DNA of 64,000 nucleotides from Sipunculus nudus. Its lineage: Eukaryota; Annelida; Sipuncula; Golfingiida; Sipunculidae. Location of the stretch: positions 64,968,417 to 65,032,416 of the forward strand of contig CM049319.1 of NCBI GenBank assembly GCA_026874595.1, in the 5' to 3' direction. A model generated the notes under the pieces. The model saw only the letters and a list, made by a program, of their open reading frames with translations. It was not told where the DNA came from and did not search any database. The translations under genes and the position numbers were made by a program. Shown here piece after piece: positions 12,131 to 23,622 of this stretch; positions within the stretch are counted from its first letter, which is position 1, and each line of letters starts with the position of its first letter.

Positions 12131-14258
12131 TTCTTCTTAGTGTTGTAATTTTGGTATCTACTGCTAGGTTTTAGGTGTCCAGAAATCCATTGGAATCACC
12201 AAAAGCTGCATTACGTATTCATGTAAAAGAAAAAAAAATCCCAGTTTGCGTCTAAAATGACCGCTAGATCCTATAAAATCGTCAACAATCTTTTTTTCAT
12301 TATGGAGTTATAATTTAAGTATCTACTGCGTGTTTTTCGGAACCAACAGAAAAATTACGTATTTATATCACTGACAAATATTTTATCGTCATGAGTCGTA
12401 TTTTTATGTATACACTATTATTGGTTTGTGAATCATTGAAACCATATAAAACATCGCTGTGTAGTCATGTGACTTGTAAATCAAAGATGGCGTCAAAATG
12501 GCCGCCGATTACGTCATTTGCATTAAATGTTCATAAGTCACCCTTTATATTACTGCCTTAGTTTTGACGTCTTTACTTATTTTTAGGGTTAACTATTTGC
12601 CCAGTGGTAAAAATGTTAGCGAATAAACATGAAAGTGCAGGTAACCTATACTTCAAAGATAGCATCCAAGATGTCAGCCGAATAATTTTACATTAATATG
12701 GTTAAACGGTTCTATCGTTGACGACAGTTTGATGTCTGCCGTTAAGCTTACTATCTAAAATGAGAAATGAATACCAGTAGTAAATTCTTGAATATTCAGG
12801 TATTCTAAAATATCAAACAATTGACCAAAGATGGCCACCAGTAACTGACTTACACTGGCGCATTTCTAATAGATCGATAATATAAAGGTGTTTACTTCAG
12901 GATTCTCAGGAACATGCAAAAGAGCTGGGGCCACTTCAATTAGGATCGCACGATGAGTGTCATCATTGAAACACAGTTATTTTTATATGAGGTTTCTATT
13001 TATCTAATCAAGTCAATTGAAAAATTTCCTTGATCTTCTATTATCTTGCTGCATGTGTCCATGCAATTAATCAGGTCGAAAAAAAGTTTGAGACTCCTAC
13101 AGCTACATCGTTATATTAAGCAGCAGCGATGGGCCATCTTCAGAAGACTGCATCCATGCTTGCCACTAACAGAATCAACTGATTAATTATCCTTCATGTA
13201 ACATCTATGTCATTTTTGTTACAAGACTATACCATGATATTAAAGTTAATTCGTGATTACGTGAAGGATGCAACCTTCTTTCAAGATTCAAAGCGAACAT
13301 AATGAGTATACATTGAGGATGATTCATTGGGAATAATTTGTCATTAAACCAACATTTCTAACACCTATCAGTTCACAGATTCCAATAATGAGCAGTGATG
13401 AAGCACTCCAAATCTCGACGGGATATCTTGAAAGCCATCCCTTTTGGAGTTAAGCGCATGTTGCTGATCTACAATGTACCAACTTCAGATATTAGAGGGG
13501 TGTGCGTGGGCAGCATGGCAATAGTATACGCTCCAGAAAATGGTCTGATATGATCATCTATGTAGGAAACAACCTCACTTTCACATATACTTCTTTCAGA
13601 AAATCAGACAAATACAAAATAAATTGGAAGCATCTGAGATCCAATAAATGTCACTTTATCTACTAAGCCATTATCTGCTTAGCCGTCAGCCGAGAATGCG
13701 ATAAACTAGACCCAAAGACCACCAGGGCCCTGCATGCAGCCGAGTATTAGATAAACCATAGCCTGCTCAGATAGATCCTTACCCTGCACACCACATCGTC
13801 CACCAGGAAACAATCTGACCATATTGAACATTCAATATTGGTGCTACCCCGGGCATTGTGATCTTCGATTTAACGCAACATTCTCTGCAGTATCTGGGAG
13901 GAAGAGGTTATGCCATAAGATCAAAGGATAATACAGTTATTCCTTGCACTATTAATAAAAAGAGCAGCACACCAGACAGCTAATCGGAGAGAGGCATTTC
14001 ATTTTGTCTATTTCCGAGAAGATTTTGGCGTCAGGGGCGTCAATATAGAGGGGGGGGGGGTGTTGTGTTGGCAATGTTATCATCCCCCCCCCCCCACTTT
14101 TCAGAGAATAATATTATATTATTGCAAATAAAATAAATCGATAAAAAGAATTAAAAACTTTGAATCCATTTACTAAAAAATGTTATATCTTAACCTTCCT
14201 TAGAATTCACAAAATAACATATTTTCTATTAAAATATTATAATTATTAGAAATTTTTG

Positions 14259-14321
<63 letters not shown>

Positions 14322-15639
14322 CACAGAGACAGGGATTACAAAAACTCAGCTTTCTGGAAAGGACTGAATCTGTAAGGAGAATTCCCAAGAATATCTCTTG
14401 AACTCAGTTAAGGTAAAAGAAGCAAGGAAGGGCCAAAGAATGCTTTCAAAACTATGTTTTGCCAATATCGTCATCGTTGAAATCGCCCCAAATTTGCATG
14501 TAATTAAATAAAGGGCGGCCGATAAAGCGTATTGGAAGCCCATATGAGGAAAACCTCCGATGTAGCAGTTCTCATGAAATAGAGAGATTTCCCAAAGCCC
14601 AATACAGTTGTCCATGCAGACGAAAAACAGGGCTGCTGACCCACAATATATAACTACCGGACTTGATAGACTACCAAGATGCTAGTGATGCTGGATGGGA
14701 GATCAAATAAATAAAAACATCAATTCAAGGATTTTAAGGTCAAAGTAAAGGGGACATACAGAAGTGGAACGATCAACTATATTAACATTCTTTAACAGTT
14801 ATACATATGCATGTTATATATAAATGTACATGCTAGCAGCTGTGGTGCCTCACTGGACAGATGGCTTATGATAAAAATAACAAAAGACTCATGCATGGCT
14901 TGATTACGTTGTTGATCACCGGAAAACAGATTACTGATACTGTGTACCGTACAGTATACTGTTAAATAATAAATTCAAATACCTCCGTTAGGTGGCAGCA
15001 TGTGACGAGTGATTTTACAATAAAACACTACGGCAGCATGTATGTTCGACAGCTTGTTCTTATTGGACTGGAGCTTGATTTGGACTAGATATCGAGACCT
15101 GACCTCATGAACAAGTTCGAGTTTCAAGACCTTTCAATTCGATTCCCTCCCTTACATTATATGGCAAAATTACATGTTATCCCCGGGTAACTTCGTTATC
15201 TTTTATCCTCCACTAAATTACTGTATTAGATTTAAGAGTGCATAAGTAGCCATCTTGGACATCATATTTGATATTTTATGTTACATGATTACAAAATGAT
15301 ATTTTTCTCGTTTTATTTTCTTTAACTGTACACCCTGAAACCTAGAGGCAGATATCAAACAAACTCGCGTCTATGATAAAAGTAACTGCTTCTAACCGAT
15401 TTAGTGTACGATTATTCAGCGGCCATTCTGTTAACTATCTTATATGTATAGGTTAGCAGGCGTTTCAGGCTTAATTCTTGGATTTTGTTACCACCGGGCA
15501 ACCTTTTAACCGTTAAAAAAATAATTATTGGAACCAAAATTACGGCATTAATATAAGGAGTGAGTGTAAATGATGCTATCGGTAGCCACTTTGCCAGTCA
15601 CCTGCCTACACAGCGATGCTTTATTTAGTTTAATTGAAT
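12131..15639. other. Unassigned stretch, low-complexity pockets
   Basis: I find no recognisable protein or RNA. 12170-12500 weakly resembles the tandem repeat at 15640-16130 (phrases such as CCAAAATTACG and ATGGCGTC). 13380-14030 is the least repetitive-looking part of the window, but neither strand gives a frame I can name. Poly-G and poly-C runs sit at 14051-14060 and 14086-14095. The rest is plain AT-rich DNA. Confidence 0.5.
14261..14318. repeat. (AT)n microsatellite
   Basis: About 58 bp of AT dinucleotide repeat. Confidence 0.95.
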
Positions 15640-16130
15640 TTAAATAAAAAAATGTTTTGGTTCATACCAAAACAACAATCCTATGGTGAAAAGAAAATAA
15701 TGTATAGCAATTTTTAAGGACTTTGTGGCTATTTTGTACGCCATCTTGGATTTGACAGTAATATTGATACGGAAAGATGTTTTTAATTGTTCCAGTAGAT
15801 TTCTGGACCCCAACAACCTGCTAGAAGGTACCAAAATTACAACTCCATGATAGAAAATTAATGATTTATGACCTCTTTAAGGACTTGGTGGCCATTTGGA
15901 CGCCATATTGGATTTGTCAGTGACATATTTACATAATGCTGTTTTTGTTGGCTCCAATCGATTTCTGGACCCCAAGAACCTAGTAGTAGATACCAAAATA
16001 CAACCCTACGATGAAAAATGTATAATTTAAGACCGTTTTAAGGACTTAGCGGCCATTTTGGACGCCATCATACGTAATAATATTAATTATTGGTTCCAAT
16101 GGATTTCTGGACCCCAAAAACCTATAGTTC
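15640..16130 (+). repeat. ~160-bp tandem repeat, about three units
   Basis: The pair of phrases GGCCATTTTGGACGCCATC and TTTCTGGACCCCAA recurs with about 145-165 bp spacing (first phrase near 15725, 15888 and 16049; second near 15802, 15965 and 16106). Units are diverged. No function is apparent. Confidence 0.75.
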
Positions 16131-16379
16131 AGAAAATCTGCATTAAACAATTTCTTGTAATTTGTGGGGGCTATTCATATTTTGACCCATCTATTAGAAA
16201 AAAGGCTTGTGTTAGTGTTCTAGACTGCAAAACAAAAATTTTGCTCTCAATATGGAAACTAAAACATTGTGCATCAACTGCACATATAACAGTGTTACCA
16301 TGCAGAAAATGAAGAAAATCGGCCCATTCAGTTCTTCAGAACCGCTGCGGACACAATTTCAAAATATCCAGCTGTTGAT

Positions 16380-16690
16380 GTGTGGAATTCAATTGCATGG
16401 ATAATTGCATGGATCTTACTGAAATTTGGCAGGCTTATTTATCATGGATAGCCCTTTCAGCTATGGAAGACTGGTGGCGCCACCTACATTTTCTTAATTT
16501 TTACGCATTTCTTTATTGTATTTTTTTGTACTCAGATATCACGGAGGGCCAGTTGTTATCAAGGCACAAATCATGACTGAGTGAAAAAGAAACTTTTTTT
16601 TCATAATATTCTGGTAGGTCCTTGGTAAATCTCCGTGCATACCAAAAAGCAAACAAGTCAGCTGAGCGTCATGACCCATCACTTGTTACC
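16380..16690 (+). repeat. R2-type terminal fragment
   Basis: It contains TGGTGGCGCCACCTAC at about 16471 and closes with AAGTCAGCTGAGCGTCATGA then CCCATCAC, the R2 end motif. No matching start lies immediately upstream, so this is a fragment or the far end of the copy that starts at 8702. Confidence 0.55.
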
Positions 16691-17896
16691 TCTGCTATCA
16701 CATAATTATTAATTCTATTATAAAGTCCCTACTTCTATATGCTTCCAGGGGAAATTATTTATTAATTCATATAATATTTATTTTAATGCACAATTTTGCA
16801 GGATAGTCCACACAAGAAGGATACTTTTGTTATAACCGTTGTTGTGCCAGAAGGATACAATTGATAATATGAATGATGCTCTTAAGACATTCTCAGATAT
16901 GTACACTGAAATGATATAGGTGATATATAAATGATGTGTCTTAAGACAATACAATCAGACGCTTATGTAAGTGACACATAAGCGGTAAGCAACTCTGAAT
17001 GCAAAACGGCAGTATTCTGTAACAGACTCCTTTCATAAATTTTTAGAAGGCTAAGCTGGTCCATGTAATGTATATAACCTTAGAAGGTACCTGATAGTAA
17101 AACACACATGCGTCAAATAACAATTAAATTGCTTTTGCATGGATGATGTATTCTACAATGTGCCATATAAAAGGAAAGATCTTTCTTCCAACAATCCTGC
17201 AAACTTTGAACAAAATCAGCCCAAGCAGTTATCACAACCCGTTCATTTTGAGTAATGAAAGTTCATGAAAAAGCGCCTGCTTCACTAAACATTATTATGT
17301 ATTATTAATTAAATATCCTGTCCTCGATTATCTTCTATCGATACAGGTTTCAGCTAAATGAGCAACATTTAAAATCCGCTGTAAATATGGTGCATGGCAT
17401 AACCTATAATTCATTGAAACTCAGGTTCAAATATAAGTTGAGAGTGCGAGTCAGGTGTAGCACCAGCTGAACAATCCTATAATTAACGTTCAAAAGTAAA
17501 AACCGGAAATAAACTTTAATGTTGAAATAACGTATTTCATAATTAGGCATTTGTCTAAAATTTGAACGAAAAAAATTCAACAATTTCTTAACCACGTGTC
17601 TTGAATGAAACGTGAAAATTCCCTATCAGATTATCTTCTTTAAATTGATATTATACATGTAATTTACATGTAATTTACATATTATGACTCGTGCTTTAAT
17701 ATACGAGACTTAACAGTATATAATATACAAAATAAAATGGTTTGACACAAGGTGGATTTAGGGAGATAGAGGCGGTGTAGGTGGGGTGGGGGTAGGGGTT
17801 TAAATTGGCGACTTCACAGACCAGGAAAGTATGCTTATTAAATTCTCAACAACTGCTGGTAAGATACCCAACTGTTTACAGGCCATGAAACCTGCG

Positions 17897-17954
<58 letters not shown>

Positions 17955-17990
17955 CTCTTCAGAACGGTATGACTGGAAGGGTTGTACATT
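16691..17990. other. Unassigned stretch with an (AT)n tract
   Basis: No gene is recognisable. A G-rich patch lies near 17764-17800 and an (AT)n tract at about 17899-17954, directly before the Penelope-like remnant. The tract could mark the truncated edge of that element, but no duplication is visible. Confidence 0.5.
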
Positions 17991-18029
17991 GAACATCTGG
18001 TTTTTTCTCGGAAGCGTGTTTAAGCTTAA

Positions 18030-18780
18030 AACCTATACGACCTCAACAAAAGAGAAAACGACACAGAAACATAATCTGGTACAACCCACCCTTCAGCAAA
18101 AATGTCGACTCCAACATAGGACAAACCTTTAATAAATAGTCCTGGACGAAAAATTCTCTAAAACCACGCTCTCCACAAAATTTTCAACCGTAACACAGTC
18201 AAATAAAGCTATAATATATAATCCTGGACGAAGAATTCTCTAAAACCACGCTCTCCACAAAATTTTCAACCGTAACACAGTCAAATAAAGCTACAGATGT
18301 ATGCCCAACCTGGAACAACATATTGAAGGCCATAACAAACGTATCACCTCCAGGAATAGTACAGCGCCATCTACCGGATGCAATTGCAGGTTCCCCGTGA
18401 ACGCCCTACACCCGGACAATACCTTACAAAAACGGTCAAATATTAAGCCACAGTCAGTACAAAAAACGCAAAAGCGTAAAGAAACGTACATCGGTCTCAC
18501 GGTAAAACTCTTTGAAAACAAGATATAACAACCATAAAACGTCGTTCAGATACCCGGAAAAAAAGGAATAGTACGGAACTCGGTAAATACATTTGGGAGC
18601 TAAAAGAGAACGACGTTAAATTTGAAATAATGTGGAGAATACTCAGAAAAGCCAAAGAACATTCCCCTGAAACTAACAGATGTAACCTGTGTCGGTGGGA
18701 GAAATATTTCATTTTATGTAAACAAAACCGGCCACGTTTAACCAAAGCAATGAACTTGTAACAAGTTGCAGACACGCTAA
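18030..18780 (+). pseudogene. Penelope-like element remnant: RT tail plus GIY-YIG endonuclease
   Basis: Three frame fragments read in the right order for the C-terminal end of a Penelope-like retroelement. First, near 18087, [12 protein letters not shown], then HKIFNRNTVK and, after a stop, SYRCMPNLEQHIEGHN (about 18250-18335), which resemble the RT-to-endonuclease linker. Second, CNCR followed by KETYIGLT (about 18380-18500), the cysteine motif and the YIG half of a GIY-YIG nuclease. Third, in another frame, KYIWELKENDVKFEIMW and then CNLC..EK (about 18560-18700), the end of that domain. At least one stop and a frameshift, a partly missing Cys motif and no upstream RT make this a dead fragment. 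The family assignment comes from remembered motif patterns. Confidence 0.7.
18141..18292 (+). repeat. 82-bp tandem duplication inside the Penelope-like remnant
   Basis: Positions 18141-18210 recur at 18223-18292 with one base difference. The duplicated block encodes the HKIFNRNTVK region, so it arose after the element lost function. Confidence 0.95.
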
Positions 18781-19964
18781 CAAATTCCTCTTATGTAAAC
18801 TTTTCATTTAAAAATCCTCGGGAGATTAAAAAAGGATCATCGTCTTTAAGGTTCCAGTTGTAACCTTAAAAGGTTCCCCACTCAGTTCACTCTGAAGGCA
18901 CTCTGAAGGCTCTAGCTGGAACTATTTTTTCTTAGGGTGGACATTGGCCCTTATTCTTTTCAATGCGCATCATGAACCTAGAATCAAATCCGCCTTGTCA
19001 CAATTGAAAAGAAGCCTTTGCGTGGGCGAATTAACATCATTTTGGCAGTTCAAAAATAAAAAAGATTGTTCCTCGGACGTAAAGCTTATCTACCTAAAAA
19101 TCTTACCAAATCCTTCTCTGTACTTTTTTCAATAACTTGCTTACTGGCAAACGAACCAAGAGGAAACCACAATACCTTTGTCACCCGGCTGAGAAGTAAT
19201 AATACATTTTCGATAAACTTCATATATTTATTTTTGTGCCTGTATCCATTTGAGCTTCGGCAAAACAATTTTGTTGATATCATATTGTCCTCTGTTCACA
19301 TGGAAGTTTTTATAAAAAGCTTCGATTTAATAGGTAGAATATTTGTAGAGATTTCTGGAAAAACGTGCCGGACAAACCAATTTATGTCTTCGTTGATAAA
19401 TGCTTAGTCTCAATCGTCGCCATCAGATGTTGTTGAATCCGGGTGAAAACTCGTTCGATTATTGAGGTGAAAGATTGCCAACAAATGGGCAGCCTTGGCA
19501 CCATAGAAATGCCAAATTGTAATCCTGGGAATTCCGCGTGTATTGTGACTATGTACAATAAGCCCAAAACACGGTCTTTTATCATCAATAACTAATTATA
19601 ACCTATAGAGTAAGTTTAAGGTCAGATTCTGTACGAGCCATTATGTGCAGACGATGCAGTGCTGCCGTCTATGGACGACTCGCATAAACAAAAGAATATC
19701 TCACAGGCGGGGTAAAAAATGAACTGCTTTAAAATACATAAATTCAAAATACCTGACAATCAACGGAGTTAACGTCAACGTGCCACCAAACAAAGATTTT
19801 TTTCTTCAATTTTTCAATAATAGTATAAGTAGATGTACACGCCTTTTCTACCAGTACTTCCTCATTTTCATCTGCATTTAACACTGTCATTTTCCCCGAG
19901 TTAAAACAAAAAATATTGTTTGGAAATATAATAAATATTACATTCACGGTTGACGTTAATATAT
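18781..19964. other. Unassigned stretch
   Basis: Several medium open frames exist (for example 19066-19407 on the plus strand and 19382-19588 on the minus strand), but none has a recognisable motif. Part may be further decayed retroelement sequence. Confidence 0.4.
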
Positions 19965-20191
19965 ACTTATTTATTTACATGGATTGTACAAATAATTATT
20001 ATACCTAATTCAGGCACCCTCCATGGCTCAGTTGGTGTCGTTCTGTAGTCTCTACAGGTGGCGGAAACCGGAGAACCCGGTGAAAATCACCGGCCTGGGA
20101 CGGGCAACTACAATCCAGTCTCACAACCACACCGGGGTTCGAACCTGGGTCGCCAGAGCCGAGTGTTTTACCCCTCAACTAACCAGGCCCC
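19965..20191 (-). mobile_element. tRNA-derived SINE, copy 1
   Basis: Read on the minus strand, the head starts GGGGCCTGGTTAGTTGAGGG with an A-box-like stretch, then CCCAGGTTCGAACCCCGG, a good pol III B box (GGTTCGAACCC). The body runs through GAGACTGGATTGTAG-type sequence to a tail containing TTGTACAATCCATGTAAATA. Two other copies share the head, body and tail. A tRNA-derived SINE is the simplest reading; the partner LINE is unknown. Confidence 0.75.
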
Positions 20192-20382
20192 ATGTCAGGG
20201 GCGTATCGCGGGTGGGGGGAGGGGGTGGGGTGGGGTGGAAGGGTTGTAGGTGGCCTTGCCACCACACCATCCCTCCGGATCGTATCCAGTACTCCCCATC
20301 CTCCGGGAATTTTCATTTAGTCTAATAATGATTAAAACTCAAATTCTAAAACATAGTCTTTAAATTCGTGTCACAGATGTCT

Positions 20383-20573
20383 AAACTTTATTTATTTTAC
20401 ATGGATTGTACAACAACAATTAAAATAACTAATAATTGGCAATCTCTATGTCCCGGATCTTGGCGCTCGGTAGTCGGTAAGGGTAGAGGAAACCGGAGGA
20501 CCAGGAGAAAACCACCGGCCTTGGACGGGCCGCTTCAACCCAGTCTCATAGCCACAGCGGGGATCGAACCCGG
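20383..20573 (-). mobile_element. tRNA-derived SINE, copy 2, tail and body half
   Basis: It shares the tail (ATTTTACATGGATTGTACAA on the plus strand) and body with copy 1. It breaks off within the B box at CCGG (20570-20573), where a 4139-bp TIR element is inserted. The head continues at 24713-24771. Confidence 0.75.
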
Positions 20574-21153
20574 TGTAACAGGCCAGATTATTCCCCCTGC
20601 CCAGTTTATACCCGGGTATAAAACAGCCTAGGCTAGAATATACCCCGGGGTATATTCCGGCCTAGGCTATTTTATACCCCCCTAGGCCAGATTATACCCC
20701 GACATGCAATCAGCTAGGTTTCACTGTTATTTAATGTATAAAAGTTGATATAATAACAAATTTTAATGTTATCCATAAAATGATATAACCGATCTGGTTA
20801 AACACATGTACTCTCATGCATTATCAATTACAAACACACATCCAAGGGTCACACACATATTTATGTTATTGAATAGAAGCCTCGTTATTTTGAAATATTT
20901 TTTTTGTATTTATTGATACTATAAACTGAGAAAAACTGAAAAGGGGTCACGTGATGCGCTCATGGCGAGAAGGGGTCTTCATGTAGCTGCATTGATCTGG
21001 CCAGTTTTCGGCAGGATTTTATTGACGTATTAGAATAGAAATTGTCACAAGGGTGAGTAAAGTACGCATCTATACAGGAGTGCAAATGTTCGCTATTAAA
21101 ACTATAGAGAATTGTCATATTTTTGGAAAGACAATTAACTCTCAGCGCCAATC

Positions 21154-21858
21154 ATGGAATCTACACCTGTCCTGCCCGTGTTCATTATTGAAAGGGATAT
21201 TGTGTACTCACAAAGAAAGGATCTGACTCTGTTTAGAATGTCACAGGTCGTTGCGGATTGTGTGACATTTGAGTGCATTGAAGGGTGTCAAAAAATTGGT
21301 TCGCTGTGGAGAATCTATTTAAAGACTATTGAATCAAGAACAAAATTACTGTCTGAAGGCATAACCGTTGGATCTCAGTCTGTGAATGTGTATGACAAAA
21401 ATCCATTTGCTGTGGGGAATACAGACCAATCAAGAAACACAATTAAAGTTACAGTAAAAGACATCCCATTGTCCTATAGCAATAACGAGATCAGAGACAT
21501 GTTGGGGGAACTTGGTGCAGATCTGAATGGAAATATAAGAGACAATGATGGTAAACTCACATCAATCAAAAATGGGGACAGATTTGTGTATGTTTTTGAA
21601 AACTCCATTAAGGATAAACCACTCCCGAGAAAGGCACTGTGCGGCAGCTTCAAATGTAGAATTTTTCATAAACACCAGCCTGGCTTCGGAGATCAACCTC
21701 TGTGTAGAAACTGCAGACAACCAGGTCACTGGGCATCAAATTGTGAAAAACCTCAAGTCTGTGCAGTATGTAAATCTGAATCACATACTGAAGGGGCAAC
21801 AGAGTGTGAAGCCTTTGAGGATAATCACGACAGGGTCTCATCTGTCTATAATGCTTAA
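21154..21858 (+). CDS. LINE ORF1, N-terminal part: RNA-binding protein with CCHC knuckles
   Basis: 234 codons to a TAA. Residues about 95-170 look like a compact RNA-binding fold of the RRM type found in LINE ORF1 proteins (TIKVTVKDIPLSYSNNEIRD, then NGDRFVYVF). Residues 184-197 are a CCHC knuckle (C-x2-C-x4-H-x4-C, CRNCRQPGHWASNC), and residues 203-218 a looser second one (CAVC...H...C). The expected role is binding element RNA in the ribonucleoprotein. The TAA at 21856-21858 lies in the same frame as the NADAR domain that follows, so the original protein probably ran through to 22398 (415 codons) and this stop is likely a later mutation. The start is the first ATG after a leader of about 214 bp. 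Confidence 0.8.
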   Translation: MESTPVLPVFIIERDIVYSQRKDLTLFRMSQVVADCVTFECIEGCQKIGSLWRIYLKTIESRTKLLSEGITVGSQSVNVYDKNPFAVGNTDQSRNTIKVTVKDIPLSYSNNEIRDMLGELGADLNGNIRDNDGKLTSIKNGDRFVYVFENSIKDKPLPRKALCGSFKCRIFHKHQPGFGDQPLCRNCRQPGHWASNCEKPQVCAVCKSESHTEGATECEAFEDNHDRVSSVYNA

Positions 21859-22398
21859 AGCCCGCTATCTGTGTTTCATTCGGAGGATTTCCCGGTCTTT
21901 GGGTTAGAGTTTGGGTCTGTTGAGCAGGCCTTTCAATACACAAGGGCGATTAGATCCGGGAGACTGGATATTTCTACAAAAATAAAAGAGGCCACAAAAC
22001 CTTCTGATATAAAGAGCTTGTCCGCTAAGGTTAAGTCCGATTCGGACTGGGAAGGCCAGAAAGGCAGGGTTATGAAAGAAATCCTGACTGCCAAGTTAAA
22101 CCAGAGTGAAGAATTTCGTAATGCACTACAAGAAAGTGAAACAAGAATTCTCATAAACCCAAAGATGAACGACCTATACTGGGGAACAGGACTGAATTAT
22201 GAAGTGACCGCAATCACCAAACCAAACCGATGGCCAGGGAAAAATGTCTACGGATCAATCCTTATGGCGCTACGAGATGATTTGCGTACAGAGGAGCCTG
22301 AGACTGTAAGTAAAAGAAAACAACCTCCACGGTCGAGTAGAGATAAATCGCCGAACATTCAAGCCTTCTTCCACAAAAAAACACCCAGAAAAAGATGA
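21859..22398 (+). CDS. NADAR (YbiA-like) domain at the C-terminus of LINE ORF1
   Basis: Same frame as ORF1, directly after its stop. The domain starts SPLSVFHSEDFPVFGLEFGS, followed by VEQAFQYTRA, then DWEGQKGRVMKEILTAKLNQ, DLYWGTGLN and finally WPGKNVYGSILMALRDDL. These are the landmark blocks of the NADAR family in the right order and spacing over about 145 residues; a basic tail follows. Family members hydrolyse N-glycosidic bonds: YbiA/RibX-type enzymes act on riboflavin-pathway intermediates, and NADAR proteins paired with DarT1 remove ADP-ribose from guanine. A conserved Glu usually found shortly before the WG block appears to be Asn here (RILINPK), so activity of this copy is doubtful. 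ORF2 begins on its stop codon (ATGA overlap). Residues 1-3 or so may include linker. Confidence 0.8.
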   Translation, partial: SPLSVFHSEDFPVFGLEFGSVEQAFQYTRAIRSGRLDISTKIKEATKPSDIKSLSAKVKSDSDWEGQKGRVMKEILTAKLNQSEEFRNALQESETRILINPKMNDLYWGTGLNYEVTAITKPNRWPGKNVYGSILMALRDDLRTEEPETVSKRKQPPRSSRDKSPNIQAFFHKKTPRKR

Positions 22399-23112
22399 GA
22401 ATGGGGCCTTTTATAAGATGTATGTCTTTTAACATACGAGGACTGAATGATTATATGAAAAGGAAAAAACTGTATCTGTGGATGAAAGATAATAATATAG
22501 ATATAACATTTTTACAAGAGACATTTTGTACCAAATCCAAAAAATATATATATAATTCTAGTTGGTATGGACAAATATTCCACTCTTGTAGTGAAAGTCA
22601 ACATAGCAGAGGTGTAGCTATAGCTTTGGGTAGGAATTTTGAATATAGTATAATTAATTCTGTTTGTGACAACGATGGTAGGCTTATTATGGTAAATTTA
22701 GAATTTAAAAATGAGAAATTGTCTTTAGTATCACTATATGCACCAAACGATGAAAACAGCAAATGCAATTTTTATAGGCACGCTCTTAAATGGATATTAC
22801 AACACACAGTAAACGAAAAAAATCTAATAATTGCTGGCGATTTTAATTGTCACTTACGTCAATGTGACAAAACTACTGATGGAGCAAAGAAAGATAAAAG
22901 TCATATTGAATTTCTTAATATTACCAGAAAGCTAGATCTACAAGATGCCTTTCAATTGAAACATGGTAAATTAGCAATAGATTTCTCATATGAGAGGGGT
23001 ACTGACTATAAAAGCAGATTAGATATTTTTATGAATTGAAGATTTTAAATAGTAGAATGTGTTCATAAATATTTAGTATCTGATCGTAGGACATCAAGTT
23101 TATCAGATCACA
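22395..23112 (+). pseudogene. LINE ORF2 N-terminus: APE-type endonuclease
   Basis: The ATG overlaps the ORF1 stop as ATGA. Endonuclease motifs appear in order: MSFNIRGLN (Asn), FLQETFC (catalytic Glu), SLYAPND, IIAGDFNCH (Asp/Asn) and KSRLDIF. The open frame then breaks at 23037-23039, and the last motif, LSDHKAV (Asp-His pair), lies at about 23098-23117 in another frame. A small frameshift near 23030-23040 is the simplest cause. The domain nicks target DNA for target-primed reverse transcription. Apart from the shift, the active-site residues look intact. Confidence 0.88.
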
Positions 23113-23123
23113 AAGCCGTTATA

Positions 23124-23622
23124 ATGAAATGTTGTATTTATCCATATAAAAGAGGACCCAACTACTGGAAATTAAATGCCATCTTGCTAAGAAATCCTAT
23201 TTATATTGAAGGTATGACAAAAATTTTAAGGGGAGAAAAGGAACAATATTTACAGAGTTCCTCAAAAATAAATTTTTGGGAAGAATCGAAAAGAAAAATT
23301 AAGCAATATTCTATAGAGTTTTCAATAGATATGTGTAAAGGAGACAGAAGTAAATTAAAACAATTAGAAAATCGGATCATGATCCTAAAAAAGTACAAAC
23401 GAAAATTTAAAAAATAAGATAAAGATTGAAAACTTGCAAAAAGAGATTGATGAAATATATGAATCAAGGGCTGCAGGTGCAAAAATCAGGTCTCGTGTAA
23501 AATGGTGGGAAGAAGGAGAGAAAAATTCTTCTTACTTTCTCAGACTGGAGACACAAAAACAAATGTCAAATGCAATTTATGAGCTTGAATTAAATGGAAA
23601 ATCATTTCTTAAAATGTATTGA
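23124..23622 (+). pseudogene. LINE ORF2 linker and pre-RT region, frameshifted
   Basis: It continues from the endonuclease with RGPNYWKLNAILLRN, typical of the linker behind the nuclease. A stop at 23415-23417 (after a lysine-rich stretch in an A-rich run) breaks the frame. The sequence then resumes in another frame from about 23417 with RVKWWEEGEKNSSYFLRLE, the conserved block just before the reverse transcriptase. RT motifs should start about 60-100 codons later but are absent. Confidence 0.8.

Noticed and set aside
20120-20165. GGTTCGAACC considered as a true tRNA gene
   Set aside because: The A-box half does not fold into a full cloverleaf, and three copies share the same non-tRNA body and tail, which fits a SINE.
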